This document shows, in pieces, positions 9,464-18,305 of a DNA stretch of 64,000 bases. The notes beneath the pieces are model-generated. The model was not told the origin of the DNA. It searched no databases and saw only the letters and a program-made list of their open reading frames with translations. The stretch is taken from the NCBI RefSeq assembly GCF_918378365.1, contig NZ_OU912926.1, positions 124,001-188,000 on the forward strand, given 5' to 3'. The DNA comes from Candidatus Nitrotoga arctica (lineage in GTDB: Bacteria > Pseudomonadota > Gammaproteobacteria > Burkholderiales > Gallionellaceae). The position numbers and the translations under genes were made by a program. The stretch's first letter is position 1, and each line of letters starts with the position of its first letter.

Positions 9464-9551
9464 ACTTGAGTGCAGGAGCTGTGTTTGTCACTTCTGCCAC
9501 ATTTTTATTTTGGAATAATGTAAAAATAATGACCTTGTATGATTATTCTGG

Positions 9552-10397
9552 CTATTCAATACGGATATGCTGAAAATACTGTGGTAGATGTTCATTGAGA
9601 AGCTGGTCAATTTGCCCGGCTTTGGGTTGGTAGATAAAAGGACGCCGTGGATAGATTCGATCATTCATCCACTGAATCGACCAATTACTTGTGGTAACAA
9701 GACACTGCCTGGCAAAATCTTTTAGTTCAAAACGTTGTTCCAGTTCCAGGCAGCCGGATAAGAAAATATCCACATAGGACTGAACAATGGGATAGCGTCT
9801 GTTCGCTGTAGCAATGGTGTCTGGTTTATTGACGTAAATCCAGGTTTGTCCGGGCGACAGTGGAATATCTTGCTTAAGTAATGAAAAGTTTTCGGATCCC
9901 ACTGCTAATCGACAATAAGAAAATTCTCGCTTATCCATAGTGCTGATTTCTGTTACATCAATAGTATAAATGGCGGCATTCAGCGCACTCTCTTTACTTT
10001 GTACCACACCCAAAAAAGTGGTGCTAAACCCAACCCCGCTACCTTTAGTAAACCAGCCACGTTGATACCCATTGACTTTAACGGGATAAGAAATATTGGC
10101 ATTAGGCGTCGTTCGTCGACGCGATTCATCTTGCATCAAGCTGCCATAGCCAATAATGTATTGCATTTTTGCAGGGTCAGGCGCGGCATTACAATTACCA
10201 CTATGGTTTTCAGCCAGTTTTTTTAATTCATCATCCGCCATGATCAGGGTTTCTTGAGCAGGCTTTTGTATGCCTGCCCCTTGAGGTTGCCGAACGTCAT
10301 ATTCCTGAGATTTATTCATAGGTGTTGCATTTGCGCTGGTTGCAAATAGGTATATTGTTAATGTCCAAAGCAGTGCAGGGGAATTTGATTTATTCAT
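9552..10397 (-). CDS. Exported gamma-glutamylcyclotransferase-like protein
   Basis: The protein has 281 residues with an N-terminal signal peptide (LLWTLTIYLFATSANA). The core has the gamma-glutamylcyclotransferase/AIG2 signature YGSLM (residues 84-88), which binds the gamma-glutamyl substrate, and a candidate catalytic Glu158 in MDKREFSYCRL, the position of the family's general acid/base. Known members cyclise the gamma-glutamyl moiety of dipeptides or glutathione to 5-oxoproline, mostly in the cytosol, so an exported version is unusual. It is convergent with wzt and has no operon partner. The substrate cannot be deduced. Confidence 0.75.
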   Translation of the reverse strand: MNKSNSPALLWTLTIYLFATSANATPMNKSQEYDVRQPQGAGIQKPAQETLIMADDELKKLAENHSGNCNAAPDPAKMQYIIGYGSLMQDESRRRTTPNANISYPVKVNGYQRGWFTKGSGVGFSTTFLGVVQSKESALNAAIYTIDVTEISTMDKREFSYCRLAVGSENFSLLKQDIPLSPGQTWIYVNKPDTIATANRRYPIVQSYVDIFLSGCLELEQRFELKDFARQCLVTTSNWSIQWMNDRIYPRRPFIYQPKAGQIDQLLNEHLPQYFQHIRIE

Positions 10398-10897
10398 AAA
10401 CTTTCGTCTTTGTTAATTAAAGGGCCAGATTTTTAATCTGTCTCCGCACTTTGAAGTTTAGCTAAAATTGTTTGCGCTTGTAGAGGAGGCTACGAACTTA
10501 TTCGTATTTTGGTTATTTGCTGTTCATTATCCAACAATCGATGGGTGAGGGTCAGCACAAAAATTCTTTGTTGCTGACTACCGACGGTATTTTGAAGTTG
10601 CCAATTTAAATAGTTTCGCTCCATTTTTTCTATTGCATGCATTACAAAAATTGCCTACAGTGAATTAGAATGGTCAACCAGTCTGACCGGATTTTTACTG
10701 TGTGTGCTACTGCACAGCGCTGCTACCATTTGCTGGCTCATTATTGAAACTGCTGCATATCGGAAATTGACCAAGTATTATTTAGAACCCTTACCTGTAT
10801 TGGCTTTCTCTATGATTGGGTAATGATTTTTATTTGATAATAAAAAATTTCAATCATGCCAATACTCGGAAAGCGTAAAGACTCCTGGAGATAATTT
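10398..10897. other. Intergenic stretch with possible gene remnant
   Basis: There is no intact gene in this 500-base gap. On the plus strand a frame is open from 10614 to the stop at 10821-10823 without a usual start codon; its middle reads as a plausible membrane segment (STSLTGFLLCVLLHSAATI). A second open segment just upstream is in another frame (ending TTDGILKLPI). Together they could be a frameshifted remnant of a small membrane protein, but chance is not excluded. The last bases contain the ribosome site (GGAG) of the DUF1840 gene. Confidence 0.25.
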
Positions 10898-11218
10898 ATG
10901 TTGGTAACGTTCACATCCAAAGCATATCCTGATATAACCATGTTCGGTGAGGCAGCGCTACACTTGATCAAGATGATGGGGCACAGTGGCGTAGTGCCCA
11001 GCGCTATCATGGCCGAGGATGTCCCTGCAGCACTTGAGCGCTTGAAAAATGCTATCCAGTCGGACAGTAGATTGCCGCCCCCGGCAAAGTCTAGCGATGT
11101 CCAGGATAAAGAATCCCATGAGCAAAATGTGAGCCTAAAAAACCGGGCTTTACCTTTGATTGAATTACTCTCAGCGGCCGCCAAAGAAAAATGTGATGTG
11201 ATGTGGAAAACAATATAG
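10898..11218 (+). CDS. DUF1840 family protein
   Basis: A 106-residue cytoplasmic protein. It begins MLVTFTSKAYPDITMFGEAA, the characteristic start of DUF1840, a family common in betaproteobacteria. The usual three parts are visible: the N-terminal segment, a middle helix (VPAALERLKNAI) with a variable charged linker, and a C-terminal helix (RALPLIELLSAAAKEKCDVMW). GGAG lies about 10 bases before ATG. The biochemical function of the family is not known and the gene appears monocistronic. Confidence 0.85.
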   Translation: MLVTFTSKAYPDITMFGEAALHLIKMMGHSGVVPSAIMAEDVPAALERLKNAIQSDSRLPPPAKSSDVQDKESHEQNVSLKNRALPLIELLSAAAKEKCDVMWKTI

Positions 11219-11515
11219 GTGTTACGGCACTTTTCAGCTGATCAGGGATATCTTTTTTTCAGGCTTGATATTTTCAATGCTGACTTCAGTAGCATGAGTA
11301 ATATATAAGATATGCGTTTGCAATCTGTAAATAAACTCGGGAATAGCAAATCGCAGCAAATTATATGCCAAAAAAATATAGTGAATTGACCATTCCATAT
11401 TGAAACAAGCAAATATAATTTTTATTCAGGTGGTTATAAACTGCTCATTGCTTATTCTGGTTGCCACATATTTATGTTTTCCCCGTGATTTTTGAAGTTC
11501 AGGAGATGTGAAACG

Positions 11516-12121
11516 ATGAACCTTGATACCTATTTTTCGACACCTGTTTGGTGGGATAAGCTGGATATTGATGCTGATGCCATTTTTAATTTTTGTCATC
11601 GATTGAAGCAATCCGATCCACGTGGACATGATGTTAGTAATGTTGGGGGGTGGCAATCCAAAGAGTTTTACTATGGTGACCATCCGGAATTAACTCCTTT
11701 ATTAAATGAAATTTTACGTAGGTCAAAAAAATGTTTATCTGATTTTGGATATGATGAAGTAAATTTTGAAACTTATATGGATAATGTATGGGTAAACATT
11801 AATAAGTTAAATAATTACAATAAAATTCACATTCATTGCTCATCGTTTATATCTGGTGCTTATTACGTTACCGACTCTAATGCTCAAATAGAGTTTTACA
11901 GGAATTTTCAAGAGCAGTATTCCATAGAATCTCTAGCGCCCATTTCAGAGCTTAATGCAATTAATGCGCCAAAGTTTTCATATCCGGCAAGAAAAAACCA
12001 TCTAGTAATGTTCCCGTCCTGGTTGCCCCATTCAGTCGAGCCAAATCAGGAAGACATTGAAAGAATATCAATATCTTTTAATATAAGAATAAGAAAAAAG
12101 GAACGGCAGGATAAAAGTTGA
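11516..12121 (+). CDS. Putative 2OG-Fe(II) oxygenase (TIGR02466-type)
   Basis: The protein has 201 residues. The frame is open from 11492, but the ATG at 11516, 10 bases after AGGAG, gives the family's usual start. The layout fits TIGR02466 oxygenases: an N-terminal STPVWWDKL strand, a KIHIHCSSFISGAYYV segment with the first metal ligand(s) (His105/His107), FPSWLPHSV with the second His (His172), and ERISISFNI with the 2-oxoglutarate-binding Arg (Arg183). Such enzymes hydroxylate an unknown substrate using Fe(II), O2 and 2-oxoglutarate; in other genomes they occur near surface-glycan or phage genes. The gene is clearly more AT-rich and more Asn/Ile/Lys-rich than its neighbours, suggesting horizontal acquisition. 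Confidence 0.75.
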   Translation: MNLDTYFSTPVWWDKLDIDADAIFNFCHRLKQSDPRGHDVSNVGGWQSKEFYYGDHPELTPLLNEILRRSKKCLSDFGYDEVNFETYMDNVWVNINKLNNYNKIHIHCSSFISGAYYVTDSNAQIEFYRNFQEQYSIESLAPISELNAINAPKFSYPARKNHLVMFPSWLPHSVEPNQEDIERISISFNIRIRKKERQDKS

Positions 12122-12138
12122 ATCCGAATTCAATGCAG

Positions 12139-13020
12139 TTAGATGTCCAGGTTGGGTTTGTGGATAATTTTCAGAGCATCCGCCACAGTCGAATAGAGCA
12201 ACATTATTTTCAGTTCGCGTTTCATGCGCGTGTTCGTCAGGCGGCGTGATTCATTCATGAACGAAAGCAAGGTTTTTGGCAAGGTCTGTTGTGCCTGCTC
12301 ACGGCTGATACGTGGCGCATGCGGTAAACCAAATGCATCTGCCACACTATCAAAATAGTCCCCCATCTTTAGTTCGCTGTCATCACTGGTGTGGTACACC
12401 CGATTCGGTTTTGCATGGCGTAATGCCGCAGTCACGATACGCGAGAGATCGTCTGCATGAATGTGATTGGTATGGCTATCTTCTGCTGCCATGATTACTG
12501 GTGTGCCTTGCTGCAAGCGATGCAGCGGTAGCCGATCCGCCGCATAGATACCTGGTACACGTAGGATAATGGCACGCACGTTGGTGCGTTTTGCCCAGCT
12601 GCGAATTTTATTTTCCGCGTCCACTCTGCGCTGAGCGCGCGCAGTTTGCGCATTCAGTGTATGGGTCTCCGTGACTGACTCCCCAGCGCAATCGCCATAT
12701 ACCCCGCTAGTGCTGATATATAGAATACTCCCAGGTAGTGTGCCGCGCGATAAAACGGCTAGCAAATTGCGGGTGCGAGTATCGCTTTGGCCAGTATTCG
12801 GCGGCGGCGCAAAATGCAGCACGGTGTGCGCCAGCCCGGTCAGTCGACGCAGGCTACGTGCATTATCCAGATCGCCCGGCAACGGGGTGATGCCTGCCGC
12901 GCGTAATTCAGCGAAACGTGCAGTATTACGTAGCAGTCCAAACAAGCGGTAATGGCCGTTTAACAGGCGCGCAACCCGCATGGCGATATCGCCGCAGCCA
13001 ACAATCAAGATTCGTTTCAT
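12139..13020 (-). CDS. NAD(P)-dependent SDR/epimerase-family protein (YeeZ-like)
   Basis: The protein has 293 residues. The upstream frame is open, but ATG at 13020 (MKRILIVGCGDIAMRVARLL) places the Rossmann glycine motif at the very N-terminus as is usual. This matches extended short-chain dehydrogenases of the YeeZ type. ILYISTSGVYGDCAG contains the active-site-like Ser and Tyr region, although the usual YxxxK is not obvious. HTNHIHADDLSRIV is the conserved segment of atypical SDR proteins. No substrate is known for this subfamily. It is divergent from the ferredoxin-reductase gene that starts 55 bases away. Confidence 0.78.
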   Translation of the reverse strand: MKRILIVGCGDIAMRVARLLNGHYRLFGLLRNTARFAELRAAGITPLPGDLDNARSLRRLTGLAHTVLHFAPPPNTGQSDTRTRNLLAVLSRGTLPGSILYISTSGVYGDCAGESVTETHTLNAQTARAQRRVDAENKIRSWAKRTNVRAIILRVPGIYAADRLPLHRLQQGTPVIMAAEDSHTNHIHADDLSRIVTAALRHAKPNRVYHTSDDSELKMGDYFDSVADAFGLPHAPRISREQAQQTLPKTLLSFMNESRRLTNTRMKRELKIMLLYSTVADALKIIHKPNLDI

Positions 13021-13075
13021 TGCATGATTATGCGTTAAAATTGCCGCTTTTGCGCATGTGGCAAACGAGATATAC

Positions 13076-14086
13076 ATGGCATTCAACGTTCTTATTAAAC
13101 CAAGCGATCATAGTTTCATCATGGAAGCCGACGAAACCATCCTTGAGGCGGGACTGAGGCATGGCTTTATTTTGCCTTACAGTTGCCGGGACGGCGTATG
13201 CGGGACATGCAAGGGTTTGTTGCTGCAAGGCACAGTGGATTACGGCAAGTACGAGGACAGTATATTGAGTGAAGCAGATAAAGCAGAGGGTATGGCCCTG
13301 TTTTGCTGCGCCAAACCTACGTCCGATCTGATTATTGAGTGTCGTGAAGTGAATGCTGCAAAAGACATTCCGGTGAAAACCCTGCCCTGCCGCGTACACA
13401 AGTTGGAACGACTTGATGACGTAATGGTGCTTTACCTCAAGTTGCCTGCCAACGAGCGTTTGCAGTTCCTTGCGGGACAATATATCGATATTCTTATGAA
13501 AGGCGGTAAGGCGCGCAGCTTCTCACTGGCCAATGCTCCACATGATGACGAGTTTCTGCAGCTACATGTGCGAAACATTTCAGGTGGCGAGTTCACAAAG
13601 CATGTTTTCATGCAAATGAAAGAGCGTGACATCCTGCGTTTCAAGGGGCCGCTAGGTTCTTTTTTCCTGCGTGAAGATAGCAGCAAACCTGTGGTGTTTG
13701 TCGCCAGCGGCACCGGCTTCGCACCAATCAAGTCTATCATCGAACATGCACTGTACGTTGGGGTGAAACGTTCTATGCATTTTTATTGGGGGGCGCATAA
13801 ATTGAGTGGTCTCTATATGCTCGATAAAGCCAGGGAATGGGAAACTCATGGCATAAAATTTACACCGGTCTTGTCGGAAGCGTTGCCAGCGGATGAATGG
13901 CAAGGCAGGACGGGCTTCGTGCATGAGGCTGTACTCGAAGATTACCCCGATTTGTTCGGCTACCAAGTGTATGCCTGCGGTGCACCAGTAGTCGTGGAAG
14001 CAGCACACCGTGACTTTACGACCTTGCGCGGATTGCCCAACGAGGAATTCTTCTCTGACGCGTTTACTCCCGCACCCAAAGCTTAA
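13076..14086 (+). CDS. 2Fe-2S ferredoxin/FAD/NAD(P) reductase (CDP-6-deoxy-glucoseen reductase-like)
   Basis: A three-domain electron-transfer flavoprotein of 336 residues. The ATG at 13076 is preferred to the GTG at 13058 because MAFNVLIKPSDHSF is the usual start. The N-terminal plant-type ferredoxin carries SCRDGVCGTC plus a later CC in FCCAKP for the 2Fe-2S cluster. The FAD domain has RSFSLANAP and the NAD(P) domain has VFVASGTGFAPIKSI followed by YACGAP near the end. The family name comes from AscD-type enzymes of dideoxysugar synthesis, but housekeeping homologues like this one in betaproteobacteria have no confirmed partner. No sugar genes are next to it, so its role is probably general electron transfer from NAD(P)H. 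Confidence 0.82.
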   Translation: MAFNVLIKPSDHSFIMEADETILEAGLRHGFILPYSCRDGVCGTCKGLLLQGTVDYGKYEDSILSEADKAEGMALFCCAKPTSDLIIECREVNAAKDIPVKTLPCRVHKLERLDDVMVLYLKLPANERLQFLAGQYIDILMKGGKARSFSLANAPHDDEFLQLHVRNISGGEFTKHVFMQMKERDILRFKGPLGSFFLREDSSKPVVFVASGTGFAPIKSIIEHALYVGVKRSMHFYWGAHKLSGLYMLDKAREWETHGIKFTPVLSEALPADEWQGRTGFVHEAVLEDYPDLFGYQVYACGAPVVVEAAHRDFTTLRGLPNEEFFSDAFTPAPKA

Positions 14087-14101
14087 TTTTCAGGCACTCG
14101 C

Positions 14102-14143
14102 AAGGGCACGCCATAAATCCAAGTTCCTATTTGTGCCCTTTTT
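14102..14143 (+). terminator. Probable terminator after the reductase gene
   Basis: The 8-base stem AAGGGCAC paired with GTGCCCTT has a loop of 23 bases and is followed by a T-run (14139-14143). The long loop lowers confidence. Confidence 0.5.
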
Positions 14144-14152
14144 CTTGAGGGT

Positions 14153-14188
14153 TGATGTTGGCAACAAATAAATTTGTTGCCAACATCA
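14153..14188. repeat. 36-base palindrome between convergent genes
   Basis: TGATGTTGGCAACAAAT (14153-14169) and its exact reverse complement (14172-14188) are separated by only two A residues. No strong T-run follows on either side. It sits between the convergent reductase and msbA genes and could act as a bidirectional terminator through cruciform or RNA hairpin formation, or be a mobile palindrome. Confidence 0.7.
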
Positions 14189-14230
14189 TGAACACTTAGC
14201 TCTAGCTTGCGAATACGCCGAACGTATTGA

Positions 14231-15988
14231 TTATCCCGGATTGTCGCGGGTAATATCATTCCACATGAATTGGCTACGGTGCAGCTGTGCGTACACATCC
14301 CCCTTGGCAAGCAATTCCTGGTGAGTGCCGATTTCAACAATTTCGCCTTTTTGCAATACAACAATTCTGTCGGCTTTTTCAATGGTGGACAAACGATGAG
14401 CAATTATCAGCGTGGTACGCCCCTGCATTAGGGTTTCTAGCGCAGCTTGTACATGACGTTCAGATTCGCTATCCAATGCGGATGTGGCTTCATCCAGAAT
14501 AAGAACAGGTGCATTTTTGAGAATAGCGCGAGCAATGGCAATGCGTTGGCGCTGTCCGCCAGACATGCGTACCCCCCTTTCACCCACCAGTGTTTGCAAA
14601 CCTTGTGGCATTTCACTAATAAATTCCATTGCATGGGCGGCCTGCGCGGCGGCAATGATTTCTGTCTCCGGTACTTTGCGCATCTGGCCATAGGCAATGT
14701 TGGCTGCAACGGTGTCATTGAATAGCACCACATCTTGACTTACCAGTGCGATATTAGCGCGCAGGCTGGCCAGCGTAAGCTCCGCAAGGTCATAACTGTC
14801 CAGTGTGATGTGTCCGTTATTCGGGGAATAGAAGCGCGGCACGAGGTTGGCCAGAGTGCTTTTGCCACCGCCTGAGGCACCAACCAGCGCGACTGTCTGC
14901 CCTGCAGGAATTTCCAGGTTAATGTCACGCAATGCCAATTTTTCGTCTTTCTGATAAGAAAAGTTTACATGTTCAAATTTTAGCCGGCCAGAGGCGTGAG
15001 TAATTAATTTCTTGCCGGTATCTATTTCACTTGGCGTATCAAGCAACTCAAACACGCTTTCTGAAGCCGCCAGTCCGCGCTGCAAATGCTCACTGACGCT
15101 GGCGAGCCGTTTTAGCGGCGGGGTCAACATCAACATGGCTGTAATAAAGGAAAGGAAGCCACCCACCGTGGTTTCATCGCTGCGCGATTGCTCGGTAGCG
15201 AGATAAACGATGGCTGCAAGTGCCACTGCTGCCACCATCTGCACGATGGGTATGTTGGCGGCGGCGGCGGTGGCCTGTTTCATGGTGTGACGGCGTACCC
15301 AGTTAGCCTGGCTGCTAAAGCGCTGGCTTTCATATTGCTGTCCACCGAAAAGTTTAACCACCTTGTGCGCGGTCACACTCTCTTCAATCACTTGGGTGAT
15401 GTCTCCCATCGCGCGTTGCGAATTGCGGCTGGTTACACGCAAGCGGCCGCTGATGGTTTTCATGATAAAGATAATGACAGGCGCCATGATCAAGCTGAGT
15501 AGAGTGAGCTTCCAGTTGAGGTAAAAAAGCCAGCCCAGCAGTCCCGCAATCATGAGGGAATCACGGATACCAATGGTCACTACGGTTGTAGCGGCAGCTG
15601 TTACCTGGGTTACATCAAAGGTCAATTTTGAGATCAGGTTGCCAGTCGTATGGTCATCATAAAAGCGCGCAGGCAGGGAAAGCAACTTGCTGAACATTTT
15701 ATCACGCAAGTCCATCACTACCTTACTTCCCACCCAGGTGATAGTGTAGGTGGCAACAAAAGTAGCCAACCCGCGAACAAGAAAAATCGCCAAGATGAAC
15801 AGAGGGATCAATCGGATGATAGTTTCATCTTTATGCACGAATGTGCCGTCTAGCATGGTTTTGAGCAAAACCGGCAGTAGCGGCTCAGTAGCCGCAGCCA
15901 CCACCATGCCAAGGATGGAAAGTGCAAATATACGCCAGTAGGGTTTGATATAGTTGAGCAACCGCAAATAAAGCTGTGAACTGGTCAT
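14231..15988 (-). CDS. msbA: Lipid A/LPS core flippase MsbA
   Basis: The 585-residue protein is an ABC half-transporter that flips core-lipid A from the inner to the outer leaflet of the inner membrane as a homodimer. The N-terminal part (about residues 15-310) holds six membrane segments, starting with WRIFALSILGMVVAAATEPL. The C-terminal ATPase has Walker A GASGGGKST, signature MSGGQRQRIAIARAI, Walker B VLILDEATSALD and switch His in IAHRLSTI. Length matches the family. The gene stands alone; lptD and surA, which act in the same LPS and outer-membrane assembly route, are elsewhere in the window. Confidence 0.92.
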   Translation of the reverse strand: MTSSQLYLRLLNYIKPYWRIFALSILGMVVAAATEPLLPVLLKTMLDGTFVHKDETIIRLIPLFILAIFLVRGLATFVATYTITWVGSKVVMDLRDKMFSKLLSLPARFYDDHTTGNLISKLTFDVTQVTAAATTVVTIGIRDSLMIAGLLGWLFYLNWKLTLLSLIMAPVIIFIMKTISGRLRVTSRNSQRAMGDITQVIEESVTAHKVVKLFGGQQYESQRFSSQANWVRRHTMKQATAAAANIPIVQMVAAVALAAIVYLATEQSRSDETTVGGFLSFITAMLMLTPPLKRLASVSEHLQRGLAASESVFELLDTPSEIDTGKKLITHASGRLKFEHVNFSYQKDEKLALRDINLEIPAGQTVALVGASGGGKSTLANLVPRFYSPNNGHITLDSYDLAELTLASLRANIALVSQDVVLFNDTVAANIAYGQMRKVPETEIIAAAQAAHAMEFISEMPQGLQTLVGERGVRMSGGQRQRIAIARAILKNAPVLILDEATSALDSESERHVQAALETLMQGRTTLIIAHRLSTIEKADRIVVLQKGEIVEIGTHQELLAKGDVYAQLHRSQFMWNDITRDNPG

Positions 15989-16362
15989 ATTTATAGCGCG
16001 TACGCTAGGTTTGCAGTGTTATTAAATTCTTTTCGACCTGATTTGCATTGCACCGCAAGTTGTCACTCAGTTTCTGAGGCGGGTATGCATAAATAGTGTG
16101 CTGCGAGAGAGCCGGCTGATAATGGACCTAAGAAATACTGGTACATTGTTTCAACCATTTTATGGCCGGCTATCATTCGCTTACCGTAAAGAGCAGTCGT
16201 TTTGCTGCATTTCCTCCCACCTTATCAGCTCTTGCTTTCTGCATCGGTGTCAAAGAAAAGAAGCGCATGCAGACTTGCGTGCGCCCAGTGGGGCAAACCC
16301 GTAAACTGTGAATGATCAGCCCTGTTCAATAAGTTAGGGCTGCATTAACATGTCTACCTACA
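15989..16362. other. Intergenic region with one hairpin
   Basis: There is no supported gene between msbA and the H1-like gene. A 7-base stem (CAGCCCT at 16317-16323 with AGGGCTG at 16336-16342) lies 20 bases beyond the stop of the minus-strand H1-like gene and could end its transcript, although no T-run follows. Nothing else was recognised. Confidence 0.4.
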
Positions 16363-17157
16363 TTAATTTGGCTTGTTAATGCCTGGTGTAGGAAAAGGCC
16401 AAATCGCAGCCGGGCGCACCGATGCCGGAGTTGAAGCTGAAGGAGCCGGAGCTGTCTTAACTTGGACAGAGGGTTTTTTTTCAGGAATGGCTGTTTTAGC
16501 CGCAGGCTTCTTGGCTGCCACTGCTGTTTTAGCCGCAGGTTTCTTGGCTGCCACTGCTGTTTTAGCCGCAGGCTTCTTGGCTGCCACTGCTGTTTTAGCC
16601 GCAGGTTTCTTGGCTGCCACTGCTGTTTTAGCCGCAGGTTTCTTGGCTGCCACTGCTGTTTTAGCCGCAGGTTTCTTGGCTGCCACTGCTGTTTTAGCCG
16701 CAGGCTTCTTGGCTGCCACTGCTGTTTTAGCCGCAGGTTTCTTGGCTGCCACTGCTGTTTTAGCCGCAGGTTTCTTGGCTGCCACTGCTGTTTTAGCCGC
16801 AGGTTTCTTGGCTGCCACTGCTGTTTTAGCCGCAGGTTTCTTGGCTGCCACTGCTGTTTTAGCCGCAGGTTTCTTGGCTACCACTGCTGTTTTAGCCGCA
16901 GGTTTCTTGGCTACCACTGCTGTTTTAGCCGCAGGTTTCTTGGCTACCACTGCTGTTTTAGCCGCAGGTTTCTTGGCTACCACTGCTGTTTTAGCCGCAG
17001 GTTTCTTGGCTACCACTGCTGTTTTAGCCGCAGGTTTCTTGGCTACCACTGCTGTTTTAGCCGCAGGTTTCTTGGCTACCACTGCTGTTTTAGCCGCTGG
17101 TTTCTTGGCTGCCACTGCTGTTTTAGCCGCTGGTTTAGCTTTCTGTACTGCTGCCAT
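16363..17157 (-). CDS. Histone H1-like Lys/Ala/Pro repeat protein
   Basis: The protein has 264 residues, of which 209 are 19 tandem units of 11 residues with consensus AAKKPAAKTAV or VAKKPAAKTAV. The N-terminus is short (MAAVQKAKP) and the C-terminal tail is Pro/Ser-rich, ending WPFPTPGINKPN. The composition is that of bacterial histone H1-like proteins such as AlgP and HctB tails, which bind DNA non-specifically and compact the nucleoid. A perfect AAAGGAGG site 5 bases before the ATG shows that the minus strand is the coding one, although the repeats leave several plus-strand frames open. Units nearest the N-terminus are mainly of the VAKK type and the rest of the AAKK type, so the array grew by local duplication. 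No enzymatic domain is present. Confidence 0.85.
   Translation of the reverse strand: MAAVQKAKPAAKTAVAAKKPAAKTAVVAKKPAAKTAVVAKKPAAKTAVVAKKPAAKTAVVAKKPAAKTAVVAKKPAAKTAVVAKKPAAKTAVVAKKPAAKTAVAAKKPAAKTAVAAKKPAAKTAVAAKKPAAKTAVAAKKPAAKTAVAAKKPAAKTAVAAKKPAAKTAVAAKKPAAKTAVAAKKPAAKTAVAAKKPAAKTAVAAKKPAAKTAVAAKKPAAKTAIPEKKPSVQVKTAPAPSASTPASVRPAAIWPFPTPGINKPN
16490..17130. repeat. 33-base tandem repeat array (19 units)
   Basis: The unit GCTGTTTTAGCCGCAGGTTT plus CTTGGCTGCCACT repeats with a period of exactly 33 bases from 16490 to 17117 (627 bases, 19 periods), then a partial copy. Variants are GGC for GGT and ACC for GCC at fixed positions, with the ACC type clustered in seven adjacent units. The period is a multiple of three, so copy-number changes keep the reading frame. 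Confidence 0.95.
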
Positions 17158-17255
17158 TTCAACCTCCTTTGGTAATCAAAGTTCAAAGAAATACAACACT
17201 AACAACTACTACCTTCCCCAGTACACACTGAATACAGCGTGGTAACCGAAGTCTG

Positions 17256-18305
17256 TTAATCCCAAGATAATGCGCCCCCTGTCTGATATTCGGTAACGCG
17301 CGTTTCGAAGAAGTTTTTCTCCTTCTTGAGATCAATTATTTCCGCCATCCACGGGAACGGATTACCAGCTCCTGGATATAGCACATCCAGCCCGATTTGC
17401 TGACAACGGCGGTTGGCGATAAAACGTAGATATTCTTTGAACATGGATGCGTTCATGCCAAGCACGCCACGTGGCATGGTGTCCTCGGCATAACGGTATT
17501 CCAGCTCCACGCCTTGCTGCATAAGGCCGCGAATTTCTTCACGAAATTCAGGTGTCCACAGGTGAGGGTTTTCCAGCTTGATCTGATTGATTACATCCAC
17601 ACCGAAATTGAGGTGCATGGATTCGTCGCGCATGATGTACTGGTACTGTTCGGCGGCACCGGTCATTTTATTCTGACGACCAAGCGCTAAAATTTGCACG
17701 AAGCCGACATAGAAGAACAGTCCTTCCATGATGCAGGCGAACACAATCAGACTGCGTAATAATTGGCGATCCGTTTCTGGTGTACCTGTCTTGAAGTTCG
17801 GATTGGTCAGGGTATCGATAAAGGGCAGTAAAAATTCATCTTTTTCACGTATGCTGGAAACCTCATGATACATGTTGAAAATTTCGCCCTCATCTAGACC
17901 CAGGCTTTCAACGATGTATTGGTAGGCATGTGTGTGAATCGCCTCCTCGAACGCCTGGCGCAGCAGGTACTGGCGGCATTCAGGGTTGGTGATGTGGCGG
18001 TAGGTGCCGAGCACGATGTTGTTAGCTGCGAGACTGTCTGCTGTGGTGAAGAATCCAAGATTGCGCTTAACCATGAGGCGTTCATCATCGGTCAGCCCGT
18101 TGGGGTTCTTCCACAGCGCAATATCGGCGGACATATTGACCTCTTGCGGCATCCAGTGGTTGGCGCAGGCGGAGATGTACTTCTCCCAAGCCCATTTATA
18201 CTTGAATGGCACTAGTTGATTAACGTCTGCATTGCAGTTGATGATGCGCTTGTCTTCCACGCGTATCCGTCCAGCTGAGCTGGACGCAATGGTATAGTCA
18301 TTCAT
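17256..18305 (-). CDS. nrdB: Class Ia ribonucleotide reductase beta subunit
   Basis: NrdB houses the di-iron centre and tyrosyl radical used by NrdA to reduce ribonucleotides. The ATG at 18305 overlaps the nrdA stop in an ATGA arrangement, indicating translational coupling; upstream in-frame ATGs at 18320 and 18311 are alternatives. The iron ligands and radical site are visible in [14 protein letters not shown]: Glu120/Glu121, His124 and the presumed radical Tyr128 (equivalent to Tyr122 of E. coli). A second iron-binding helix is [14 protein letters not shown]. Length is 349 residues. The C-terminal residues ([12 protein letters not shown]) would form the tail that docks on NrdA. Confidence 0.93.
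   Translation of the reverse strand: MNDYTIASSSAGRIRVEDKRIINCNADVNQLVPFKYKWAWEKYISACANHWMPQEVNMSADIALWKNPNGLTDDERLMVKRNLGFFTTADSLAANNIVLGTYRHITNPECRQYLLRQAFEEAIHTHAYQYIVESLGLDEGEIFNMYHEVSSIREKDEFLLPFIDTLTNPNFKTGTPETDRQLLRSLIVFACIMEGLFFYVGFVQILALGRQNKMTGAAEQYQYIMRDESMHLNFGVDVINQIKLENPHLWTPEFREEIRGLMQQGVELEYRYAEDTMPRGVLGMNASMFKEYLRFIANRRCQQIGLDVLYPGAGNPFPWMAEIIDLKKEKNFFETRVTEYQTGGALSWD

Noticed and set aside
16490..17130. Possible CRISPR array
   Set aside because: The units follow each other directly with no spacers, and they encode a regular peptide repeat.
16373..17245. Long plus-strand open frames over the 33-base repeats, encoding a hydrophobic repeat or a Cys-rich repeat
   Set aside because: They arise because a stop-free 33-base unit is repeated. 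The minus-strand frame has a perfect ribosome site and a protein composition typical of H1-like proteins; the plus-strand frames have neither.
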